64,000 bases of DNA from Owenia fusiformis (Eukaryota > Annelida > Polychaeta > Sabellida > Oweniidae), in assembly GCA_903813345.2 (NCBI GenBank), contig CAIIXF020000002.1, positions 27,971,223 to 28,035,222 on the forward strand. The letters run 5' to 3'. A program made the translations under genes and the position numbers. Positions within the stretch are counted from its first letter, which is position 1; each line of letters opens with the position of its first letter. Below the pieces are notes generated by a model. The model had not been told where the DNA came from and made no database searches. It worked only from the letters and a program-made list of their open reading frames with translations. Below are positions 34,601 to 43,798 of the stretch, one piece after another.

Positions 34601-36537
34601 AAGAGCACTTGAACTTTTATTTTTAACCTGTGCAGGTTTCTTGAGATCCACTTTATCTACAGATGGGGCTAAATCAAGCTGTCCCCCTGATACGGTTTTC
34701 AGATCCCCACCAGTTGGTATTGAATGTTTACTCTTCAGTTTTCCACCAGATATATTATATTTATCATGCGTTTGATTGTCTTTGCTTCTCTTGACACTGC
34801 CTGCTTTAGAATAATGTGTTTGTGGCTTTGTTGATTGCTTGAGCTTCAGGTCTCTGTTTGATTTATAGTTATTAAGTTTGCCTTCAGCACCATGTTCCCA
34901 CGTACTCCCTCCTACTTCACGCCTGGAAATACAACCAATGCTATTCATACAGGGAAACCATTTTTAATATCGACTTGTTTGGCTTAGGATGAGAGCGATC
35001 AGTATTGGTAAATCTAAAAATTTTCCATTAATAACATATTCATTCCAGGTCAGGAGTGGTCAAATATGACACACCCTACCTTTTCCGCATATGGTTCATT
35101 TAGTGTTTGATATAAAGAATGCTTGCAGCCATATATAAAAATAAACATTAAGCTGCCATTACATCACTTTCTCTGTGAATTATAATTTTAATAGGAGACA
35201 AAATAATGTTAAAACCATAAAAAATGATCACAAGAGTACAGATGATTAAGATTGCTAAAGAGGTTGTGTTCATCTTCATAAGTTTGTCTTGTAGCAAAGT
35301 CAAACCTATTTTGAACAGAAATTGTAAGGGAACAACAGGAATCAATTCTCTTTGTTAAAATCAGTAGTTTCTTTGTGCTGTGAACAGAAAGCAGTGTTCT
35401 CCACAAGATTTTTTCTCAAATTCTCATGTTCACAATTCAGACCAAAATTGGTCAAAATATTTTCAAGTGGGTGCGATTGGATTTTCAGGTGGGTGGGTGC
35501 AAGCCAGTTTTTAAAATCTCAGGTAGATGCTGCGCCCACTTGATCAAATACTGGGTATGGTATGCATTACTCCAAATTTACGAAAATGTATATGTACTAT
35601 CTACCTGATTAATCCTCTTACACTTGACTGTTCTGCATTTTTAACTTTCTCGAAGTAATTCAGACCATCAGTTAGTTGACTTATATCTTCTTCCAGTTGC
35701 GCATTCTCTGCATTCAGCTTTGCCATTAGCCTTAAAGAAGATAATAATGAGGTCATGGCAATGAACAAAATCAAAGTATATTCACTTCAAATGTGAATTT
35801 ACATGATTTCAGACTTCATCAGCAGCCATTGACGTGCCTCAATACTTCCGCCAATAGATCAATACCAACACTGGGGTGTATCATCCTTCTAAGTACATAC
35901 AGTAGTTTTAAATCATCATACTATGCCTTTGTCAATAACTGCAATTAAATAGGTGTATTTTTAATACAGATCTATTTTTATCCACATCACTCAGCTCATT
36001 ATTTTAGTAAGAAAAAGGTCCCCTGTGTACAGCAACAAGCCTGCACTTCTGGTGGACAGTGGCGATGTCAATGCAGTAGCCTGACAGTCATTCCAGGGTA
36101 TTGTAACTTAAAAGAACTTCCTAGGGGGGTACATGGACCAACCAGGGAGTTTCGTTTCAACTTTAAAATGAGTTGTAAACCATAGATCTATCTTTTAAAT
36201 GGTAAGGTTTAAAGTATAGTCTATTCAAATTCTATAACTGTCAAATTGTATATCTGCTATTGTTATTAGCCTTTTGCAGGTTACTGACATAGACATCAGA
36301 ATATTATCTTACGATCTGTGCATGATTGAACTTCTCTCCTATCAAACTTGGTTTATCGAATCCTACCACCCCTTTAGATTGTGGCTAGTCTATTGTCCCT
36401 CAAGCTTTTTTATAATAAATCAATTAGACATGGAAACATGAGAATACTTGGGAGGCCTAGTATGATAAACTAGTAAAGTGAACGATATAATATTAGTACC
36501 TTGGGTTTATGTCTCCTTTAATTCGTCGGGAACCCAT
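25606..36537 (-). CDS. SAM-domain TKL/MLK-like protein kinase, 1370 residues
   Basis: Fifteen exons in transcript order: 36500-36537, 35605-35730, 33832-34922, 33106-33296, 32612-32695, 32144-32305, 31893-31972, 31043-31134, 30737-30882, 29117-29253, 28732-28905, 28213-28414, 27676-27795, 26024-27406, 25606-25692. Phases agree and the total is 1371 codons with TAA. Order: short coiled coil (about 15-45), basic low-complexity region, SAM domain (about 247-306), coiled-coil and linker pieces, kinase domain (about 627-885), and a serine-rich tail likely disordered. Kinase motifs: [55 protein letters not shown]. The style is tyrosine-kinase-like (MLK, Raf, LRRK group), so Ser/Thr activity in a MAP3K-like role is inferred. 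ZAK/MAP3K20 has the reverse order (kinase then SAM), so I give no symbol. It diverges from the FANCF-like gene. Confidence 0.85.
26024..27406 (-). CDS. C-terminal tail exon of the SAM-kinase
   Basis: This 461-codon exon codes a Ser, Pro and Gln rich tail with no known fold. Internal repeats include a 12-residue unit near its start ([31 protein letters not shown]), SSEF/SSEL units ([18 protein letters not shown]), and [16 protein letters not shown]. It contains a proline stretch ([10 protein letters not shown]). A docking or regulatory tail is plausible but not shown. Confidence 0.85.
27676..30882 (-). CDS. Kinase-domain exons of the SAM-kinase
   Basis: Five exons cover the fold. 30737-30882 carries the glycine loop and the VAIK lysine. 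29117-29253 carries helix C and the hinge ([18 protein letters not shown]). 28732-28905 carries the catalytic loop [11 protein letters not shown] and ADFGFSKF. 28213-28414 carries the activation loop to APE and helix F. 27676-27795 carries the C lobe ([20 protein letters not shown]). The catalytic Asp, Asn, DFG Asp and beta3 Lys are present. The Arg of HRD is Leu, so it is a non-RD kinase, which usually does not depend on activation-loop phosphorylation. Confidence 0.92.
29279..29320 (-). pseudogene. Intronic copy of a kinase exon fragment
   Basis: On the minus strand ATGGCACTAGGGTACATATC, followed by TGGTGTTCCC, matches ATGGTACTAGAATACATGTC, TGGTGGATCCC of the adjacent exon (29150-29190), with about 25 of 31 positions equal. 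It has frameshifts and no splice sites. It lies about 25-65 bp upstream of the exon in gene direction. Confidence 0.6.
29460..30545 (-). mobile_element. Dispersed repeat with (ACGG)n tract in a kinase intron
   Basis: Landmarks are GACCTTTCGAAGGTCACTGA, AAGGTCAAGTAAAGGTCAAA, a TTTCTCGGAAACCGG word and a GACGGACGGACGGACCAACG tract (30460-30515), ending CAATCCCATAGGCTCACTGT. It has the look of the (CCGT)n element at 20318 in opposite orientation, but the bodies differ. No coding was seen. Confidence 0.55.
30555..30706 (-). mobile_element. CAGTAAA-family MITE fragment
   Basis: Contains GTGTTCCCCATGGGAGTTGT, GGTGTTCCTGGCTTATGGATGT, CTTTTACAGTGTGTTCACTT and AGGTTTTACACT, words shared with the family copies at 22187 and 60129. 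Confidence 0.5.
31160..31680. mobile_element. Mariner-like element remnant with long inverted arms
   Basis: The left edge TACAGGGTGGTCAAAAAAATGG resembles mariner termini. Arms of about 125 bp (about 31183-31312 and 31553-31672) are inverted copies (shared ATTTGTACATCATTCAATTT, GGTCATGAAAT). Between them is a transposase C-terminal fragment. It sits in a kinase-gene intron. Confidence 0.75.
31331..31502 (-). pseudogene. Mariner/Tc1-type transposase C-terminal fragment
   Basis: The minus strand codes [19 protein letters not shown] followed by [17 protein letters not shown]. The LWGYxKxKVYE and L-rich helix pattern is that of the C-terminal part of DDE/D mariner transposases, after the last catalytic residue. 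The rest of the gene is missing, so it is dead. Confidence 0.7.
33832..34922 (-). CDS. SAM-domain exon of the kinase gene
   Basis: This 1091 bp exon codes about 364 residues. The first 190 are polar and lysine/serine rich. Then comes a clear SAM domain: [50 protein letters not shown]. The exon ends with a basic Ser/Gly-rich segment holding near repeats ([36 protein letters not shown]). SAM domains commonly oligomerise, which could activate the kinase by clustering (inference). Confidence 0.9.
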
Positions 36538-37744
36538 GTTTATCACAATAAATACTCCTATTATCGCCCGTCTAAAAAACAGTAAAATTAAAAAATATAA
36601 AAATCAATTTGTCTTCGGATTACATCATCTTCATCACATGGCATACGTGTTAAATATATTCCTTTGGCTCCTCTGAATATTCAACTACTTTAAATAAGTC
36701 TTACTTATTGGCAATTCGGCTGCACTGGTGCTGTATATTGAATAAAGTAGAAATGATTTTGAAAATTACCCGCCGCCATTTGTAAACAATTTATGACGAG
36801 CATAAGCAATGTTGATAATATTTTCTATATCGATAATTCTCAGATTTATCAAAACTTTTTCGATACAAATTTAGAAACACATTATGATCATATTAGTTTA
36901 AAATAATATGATTAACATTTAAATCCCAAGTTTGATAGATTTCAAAAATACTTATTTGGCTTGTCACTATACCGCCAAATTCAAAAGTGACTTCCGGCAA
37001 CATTTTTAGAAAAGTATTTAGAAACATAGACTTTATTTCAATTTGATTGATGTGAGGACAAGACGTGAAAGGAATTTCATTGTACATTTGGCTTATCATC
37101 TTGCTGTTTACACAGTCTATTCTTATCTATTGGGTTTTTCACGATGCCAAAATATTACAGTCTCAAAAATAAGCAATCAAAGTTTCAAATCTCAAGTCCT
37201 GGCAGCTGGCTGAGACAAAATCATTATTCAGATTATGCTTATAAAAAGAAGTCACTATTTTAGATTACTGTAGATTACAGCTTATTTTACTAATTTTGGT
37301 AGAGCCCATGATTCCACATGATCTATCACTTATTTTGTTGTTGTGTTGTATATCTATTTCATCGACGGAGTCTCTTTGTACTCTGGTTTTCATGTCACCA
37401 CATCATGATGACATATTGTTATAGTCTCCAACTTTTTTGTGGACAGTGTTCGTCGGTTGTTGGTGTTCCGGGTGGTGTCAGTAACAAATGGCGGTCAGCG
37501 TCTGTCATAACAAATGGCAAGTGGTGACATTTTACATGTTCATGTCTTGTTTCACTTTGTGCTCTCTCACTTATGTTTAATTTGTTGCAAAAAACCAGGG
37601 CTGTAAACATAAATTCTTGGTATCAGACTATCAGTCCTATTTTTTCCAAATTCCATTTTCTGGAAATACAGTGTTGAGCTCTGATATGAAATACTCCATT
37701 ATTATTTTCAGTGCTCCTGTCTTAAAACCTCCTGTCTTAAAACC
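36538..37744. promoter_or_regulatory. Divergent intergenic region between SAM-kinase and FANCF-like genes
   Basis: About 1.2 kb separates the two start codons. It should hold both promoters and the 5' UTRs. No TATA box could be assigned. A GTCACCAC-family MITE occupies 37392-37530. An acceptor-like TTATTTTCAG ends at 37711 before the FANCF-like ATG at 37745, suggesting a 5' UTR intron. A repeated GTGCTCCTGTCTTAAAACC-like phrase follows it. Confidence 0.5.
37392..37530 (+). mobile_element. GTCACCAC-family MITE, both ends intact
   Basis: Starts ATGTCACCAC and ends GTGGTGACAT, perfect 10 bp inverted ends. The interior has GACATATTGTTATAGTCTCC and AACAAATGGCAA words common to the family. Confidence 0.85.
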
Positions 37745-40308
37745 ATGTCACTGCAGAGTATCCTAAAGAACATTTACTCATTTATTGAGGTGCTTCAAAG
37801 TTGTCGAAGTGATGCTGTCAAAGGCTGGGATGAACAAGCACTGAGCAATGCATTCAAGTGGGCAAAGTATTGTGAACAGGTATGCTGGGGCAGGGGCAGG
37901 GGGGTCTAGGGTCAGGGAGGTGGGGGTCTAGGGTCTTATTATGTGTCTTTGGAAACAATGGACTAAACTTTTAACTTTCAAAGCTATTCAGATACATGTA
38001 TCTAATACGGGATCTGATATTTCAATGTGTTTTTATTACAGACTTAAATCATGCGTTTTACAGTAAACCTCTCAAACTTTCGCAATTTAGATATTGGTCA
38101 CATATTTAAGTCCAAGAGAATGGTGAGAAAAGTTTCCAGAATGAGTTTGGTATCTCAGAGGTTAACATCCCATCTCACATTTCAGATTTCATCCCAAGCA
38201 TTGGGGAAACATTATGAGGCAAGCCTTGATAACCAAATAAGGAAGATGCGACAAATCCCATTAGCTCTCGGGGAAGTGGAACCAAACTTGCAATTATGTA
38301 GTAATGCATGTCCAGTTCTCAGACAGGTACAAAGTATTTTAGTTGCATTATTTCAGTATCAATATGAACATGTACAATACAATTTTTGTGTTTTCTCAAA
38401 TATCTCCTCATGTCTTATTCTTGCACATGGTGTATAATTTTCCCTATGTACCAGTTTTAAAATATTATGTAAAGAATTTTTATAATTTTAGCTGTCCTGA
38501 TTTTCGTTTCCATGGTTTTTATTCTTTTCTACTTTTAGGCACTCCTCCAGAATCCATACCTTCCAGACTCTCTTTTTGCGACTATACTTACAACATACTA
38601 TCCAGAATCACCAGACACCCTTGACTCGATCCTAGAGGAATGTTATACCATAAGTGCCCCTAAATCCGGACTCCAGTTGGCATTATGCGACAAAGAATCT
38701 ATGACATCACACTCTGTTGCCATAGCAACCAATGATAAAACTGATATACCACAAGAGGCAATAGTTACCCAGGGTATTATTTTAGCGCAACATTTAAGTC
38801 GTGTTTGCAGGGAGTCTAGTAGAAGGGAGAGGACTGAAAAATATACCAGAGAGAAGTTAGATGAGATTTATGCTGCGCCAGAGGGTATGGTAAGTTTTCT
38901 AAAGCTCTAGACAAAAACTACTATGACCTTATTTGGGCAAGGGTGTGTTTTCCTTGCTAAATAAGGCCACATCTTATTGTTAAGATGAGAGTGTTTACTT
39001 GGAGGTTTCACAGACTTAGAAATGTCAAGGAATTTTGAAGTTTGGCCAAAATAACTTAAATGTCTGGAATTGTCTTGAAATTTTGTAGTTGGCTGGAAGT
39101 GCCTAAAGGGTGTGTGCATAATAGCATATCTAGGGATGAAAGGGTGCAAATCAACATTTTTACCCAGCTCCCCGAAAACATCCCAAATACTGTTTACTTC
39201 TAGATAATAATATTGGAAGCTTTGATTGCAAGTGATGATCCAGAGGAGGTATCAGCATCCCAGCATTCATCCAGTTCACGGCTTATTCTTAATTGGTTGT
39301 TACAGAAATGCGATCCAGGCATTGGTAACAAGTAAGTCATTTCATAGTTCAATCTTGTATTAACACCGAATTCTGTTACAAGTAAAATACCCAAGGATTA
39401 GAAGGATCCCAGAATGGCTATGTAGATGTAGATTTATTACAGAATTTTCACTTAAATTGCTTTGACAATTATCCAATCTACACAAATTATTATTTCAACT
39501 TTGTGTAGTTGCTCTTTTTCTATTAATTTCAAATTCTCTTAGGCCCTGATATTAAAGAGGTAAAATGCTTTGGTCTTAATGGTCTAAGATCTCTAATATG
39601 TAGAATGCAAAGACACTTTACTCTGTATGAACCGAAAAAAGACCTACATGTATCACACATTCATATTTGTGTCTCAGGGTGTGGCAATGTAATCCCAAGA
39701 TGCTTAGTGAGGTTGCTAGGAGATACCATACATTCTACCAAGTCTATGTAGCTCACCTGGACCTATGGGGCAACAACATGGTGCCTGTATATGGGGGCCA
39801 CTTCACTGATGGTTTCACATGGAGGTATGATATCTAGTCTAAAAGCATGTTATTAAAAAAAAGATAGATTGAAACATGCCAGTATGTATTAATAAATGAA
39901 GATGATTCTGTAAGGATTGCTATTTTGATCCCTCTGAATAAAATCCATATTCATTCCCTCTTATTCAATAAAATCTGTATGTTTTCATCTGTAATTTATC
40001 AAAAATTGACGCAAACTTGTTTTGGGAAATGATGGCAAAATATCTAAGAACCAAATTAAAACATGTGCCAAATTAAGCTGCAGTCATATTACAGTATTTA
40101 TTGGATTGATCATTTTTCCAGGATAAAATCTTCACCAGATTCCAGCCACAATTTTGAAGGGTTCTTTACTCACATTGAACACATGGTGAAGTCTTCAGAT
40201 AATGTAAAAGAACACTTTATAAAACACATAGAAGATGAAGCAAAACAGTCAGAAGTTAATGCATGGAGAACAGTTCAGAAATACAGGCAACGTGACAGTC
40301 TGATGTAA
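37745..40308 (+). CDS. FANCF: Fanconi anemia group F-like protein, 362 residues
   Basis: Six exons: 37745-37879, 38186-38326, 38539-38889, 39204-39331, 39678-39824, 40122-40308 (TAA). Phases agree, 363 codons. Human FANCF has 374 residues. Shared landmarks recalled from the human protein: an N-terminal helix pair ending WDEQALSNAFKWAKYCEQ (human WDPATVRRALQWARYL), LLQNPYLPDSLF, LILNWLLQKC (human VLVHWLLGN), and RRYHTFYQVYVAHLDLWG (human SRHPALSPVYLGLLTDWG). FANCF is a helical-repeat adaptor of the Fanconi core complex that joins FANCC-FANCE to FANCM and so supports FANCD2-FANCI monoubiquitination at DNA crosslinks. Identity is low, so the call rests on pattern and length. Vertebrate FANCF is intronless as far as I recall; this gene is split. 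Confidence 0.75.
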
Positions 40309-41060
40309 ATGGTAGACATGGATTGTACCCTAAACAAATAAATGTCATTTAGCCTGGTCATGGGAAAACTTGTCTGATTACAAAAATTAAAATCGTGCTA
40401 CAGAGCAAAAATGTGCCCACCATTAAGAGGAAAATGTGCTAAATTCAGATCCGACTTTTTGGTCTATATATGCAAGGAAAAATTGTTAAGACATAAGCCA
40501 TGGCTCATCTGTGATAAGACCCCTTTTCCTGTGGCCTGGCTCAAATATTATACTGAATGTATGGAGCACAATCTTAGAATATAATGGCATTCATTAATTC
40601 CAACATAAATCGTTGTTAATCTCAGCATATATTTCTGGCTTTTGGCACAAACGTCAAACCCATCTCTGCTTTGTTCTACAAGTATAATATGTGATATGTG
40701 TGCAATGTTATCAGATGATCAGGAACAAAACTGTGAGAAATCAATTGTACTATATTAAGAATAAATTATATACAGGAAGGTAAGAAAAACCGAACTTGTT
40801 CGTTTCAATTAGAAACCAATTGTAGTTGGTGCTTACTCACTTCATTTGGAGTCTTATTTTTAAATTGCTCTAAATATTGCTGCGAAGACCTGACCCATCG
40901 AACTAAAACACCAGAGCCATGCCTGGGATTAGGATGTGAAGGTAATAGATCTTTCTTATAGACTATGCCATTTTTGGTGTACTGAAGAAATCAAGTTATG
41001 GTTGGTCAGATCATCGATGTCATTATCTTGGGGGTAACAATATTTCAAAACAAAGTACTT
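40309..41060 (+). other. 3' UTR/flank of the FANCF-like gene
   Basis: Canonical AATAAA signals at 40337-40342 (29 bp after the stop) and 40760-40765. No repeats or coding were recognised. Confidence 0.55.
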
Positions 41061-41061
41061 A

Positions 41062-41895
41062 CAGTAAAACCTAACCCTACTATCACACCAAACTAGTTCT
41101 CACTACGTTCTCGAAAACGGGCTTAAACTTTGCACGAACGGATTTGACGTACTAAGAACCCACTAAGAACCGTTTGGGATCTGTTTACAAACTTCATGAA
41201 ACTACTAGAACGAGTAGGTCCTCCAGCACTTAGAGCATGCTCAAAATATTCTGGTGATCGTCAAAACGTTGCCGAATCTGTTTTAAACTGTGTGCGAACT
41301 GAATGAACGTAGCTACAACGTTCTACAGTCTGTTTACGAACTTCATGGACTTTACCGGACGGGGTATGTAATTTAGAATTTTGAATCGATTCAAAATTTG
41401 ATGGCGACCATACCGTTCTGTAATCAGGTCATGATGACCTTCTATACTAAGGGACGGTTTATACTACGTTGCACACCGACGTGGTGCGACCTGAACGAAC
41501 TGCGAATGAGATGGACGTATTGAAGACTGTTTATGAACGAAGTAGCTAATTATTTTAGACACATTTCCCAACCACAGCCAGATTGAGCCCGTTTTACGAC
41601 GTTTTCGTAGGACTGGCAAGAACGGGTAAGAACTAGTTTGGTGTGATAGGGGGGTTAGTGGAACACCTTTGGTACCTCTAAAAGTGTTCCACTTGGAAGT
41701 GTTCCTTTTGGGAAATGCTTCAATTTTAGAGGTTCGTTTAACATTGAGTCAGTTGGTCTTGGGACTCTAAAATGTTTTCCAGTTGGGAGTTGAGGTTCAT
41801 TAAACATTAACTTAAGTCAGTTGGTCTTGGAACTCTGACCACTTCTTCAGACCCTGAAGTGTTCCACTAACAGAGGTGTTCCACTTTGCGTATTA
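41062..41895. mobile_element. CAGTAAA-family MITE split by another DNA transposon
   Basis: The host begins TACAGTAAAAC (41060-41070) and resumes at 41659 with TGGAACACCTTTGGTACCTC, then repeated GTGTTCCACTT and GGTTCATTAAACATTAA words to about 41895. The insertion at 41071-41658 has its own inverted ends. Confidence 0.65.
41071..41658. mobile_element. Non-autonomous transposon with CTAACCC-ATCACACCAAACTAG ends
   Basis: The left end CTAACCCTACTATCACACC (+AAACTAGTTCT) and the right end (AGAACTAGTTTGGTGTGATA + GGGGGGTTAG) are inverted repeats of about 31 bp with few mismatches. The interior holds ACGAACGGATTTGACG-like words and several TTTACGAAC repeats. No open frame of note. Confidence 0.8.
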
Positions 41896-42111
41896 ACAGA
41901 TCATTCATTTTCAAAAACTACAAAGAATTCAATGGTGAATGTATTTGCACTATATCAGTTTCTGAGTAAATAGTCAGGATTTGTGTAGTAAAACAGCCTA
42001 TGATGGCATTTTGAATCTGTCCAATGTGTCCTGGTTTCTTTTGTGTAGCAAAGATGGCAATATTATGAGTTTGGAATAGTTCATACATATACAATTGCAT
42101 TAACTTGCAAA

Positions 42112-42215
42112 ATGTCACTAGCTGCCATTTGTTACAGATGCCAAACACCAACCGCTGTCCTCAAAAAAGTTGGAGACTAACAATATGTCACCACTTCTGG
42201 TTCTGGTGATGACAT
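42112..42215 (-). mobile_element. GTCACCAC-family MITE
   Basis: ATGTCACTAGCTGCCATTTG at the left and CTTCTGGTTCTGGTGATGACAT at the right, in inverse orientation to the copies at 15211 and 24626. Contains AAAAAAGTTGGAGACTAAC. Confidence 0.75.
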
Positions 42216-42269
42216 TACAAATAGAACCACTGAGTTGGTCTATAGTAAATATAACACCAAACAATTACT

Positions 42270-43798
42270 CTCACGACATAGAATGCACATTTATTTTTAA
42301 AATGCTAGCATGGGTACATAGTGCAGCGTAGGCATTAAACATAATAGTTTATGATACAATTAGCATAACATTTTAAAGAAATTGTGCGCACATTGATGAA
42401 AACTCAGTTACACATTCAAATGAAATTGACATCAAAATTACATTCATTATTATTTTCCATAAAAATCCAAGCTAGATATTCAAAGCAAATCATGCATCAT
42501 ACCACATACAAGCATGGCAGGGTGCACAGAAAATGCACACTACACCTACATTTTTCATTAAAAACTCTTGTCTCAAGTCGAACATGATTATTAAATATTA
42601 ATTATCATTGTATGTTGTTTTAAAGATATAAATATAGTTTTTATGTACATTCTACTACTCAATGGTGAGTATGTGTGTATAATAATTACAGTATGTACAA
42701 AATGTTACCATGGTTACATTGTTGACAGAGTGACATGTGTGTATAAAATGTACAATTTTAATGTAACTTGGTAACCATGAAAAATGAGTGTTGCGTCACA
42801 TTCATGTATCGAATGGTTCTATTAATAACCACTCCGATAAACTGAGGTAAGACTGATTATTCTTACTTTCAGAAAATACATGTATATCAATTCCTTGGGA
42901 AATTACGAAGTTATACCGAAAAATCTCATGAGAAAATCAAAATTATGAAAAATTTGAGACAATATAGCCCAATTTTTCTAAAATGAATACAAATCATTCC
43001 ATGATTGGATTAAATTAAAGAATATCTTCAAAAGTAACTTTTATAGAAAAAACACGTTATCATAATTACAGTACCTACAAATACAATCTTCCGAAGGTGA
43101 AAGTATAATGAAGAATATAGAATGTGATGCTTCGTGTTCTTTGTCATTTATCTTTTAAAAAGAGGTAATAGGCATAAAAACATATTAAACATTGAAAACA
43201 AATGAGTCGTATGTTTTAAGCTGGAGTGGAATATACTATCAAGTGAAAAAAAACTTCAGAATCCATTATTTTAGGATGTTTCCAGAAATGTACCTTACAT
43301 GTTGTAATTGTATTTCAGAATACATGTTTTTTGTTGTTGTAATTTTGGCTTGTTTCTAGATAAAGGCACAATGACCTCTGTCAAATTGAACACATTTATA
43401 GTTGATCACATCCAGAATCAATGGTATTGAGATACTCATACTTTATCCATGAATCAATGGTATTGCGCTACTCATACTGTATCCAAAACAATGTCCTGAC
43501 TGTCTGACTGTATTATGGTTTCCCTAGTACACTCCTTCACTGGCATTTATGTGTATGCAATACATACAATAAGTCCCCATGTTCAATCCCTATATAACAT
43601 GTATAATCCTAAATGGGCTTTATTCCATATATTCCATTATGTTAATTTCCTCAAGAAGCATCCAATATATCTGTACTAATGTATTGTATTTCCAGTAATT
43701 GTTATGTTGAACTTCGATGGGTTGTATGCATGTATGTTTGTGCTAGTAAGAAGCCACATGGTAGACTTCAGATCTGATTTGTGGTTACATTCGTTCAG
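42270..43798 (-). other. NUMA1: Probable 3' UTR of NuMA
   Basis: A minus-strand AATAAA lies at 42290-42295, and the region up to the NuMA stop (43799) is free of the repeats that fill the neighbouring DNA. A 39 bp phrase (ATCAATGGTATTG.G.TACTCA) is duplicated at about 43417-43475. The 3' end is inferred only. Confidence 0.45.

Noticed and set aside
34020-34775. Plus-strand open frames of 114 and 126 codons
   Set aside because: They are antisense to the SAM-domain exon, which has clear domain similarity and matching splice phases.
38051-38185. Possible 5' extension of FANCF-like exon 38186-38326
   Set aside because: The frame is open but lies before a strong TTTCAG acceptor, and its sequence does not resemble FANCF; the phase works without it.
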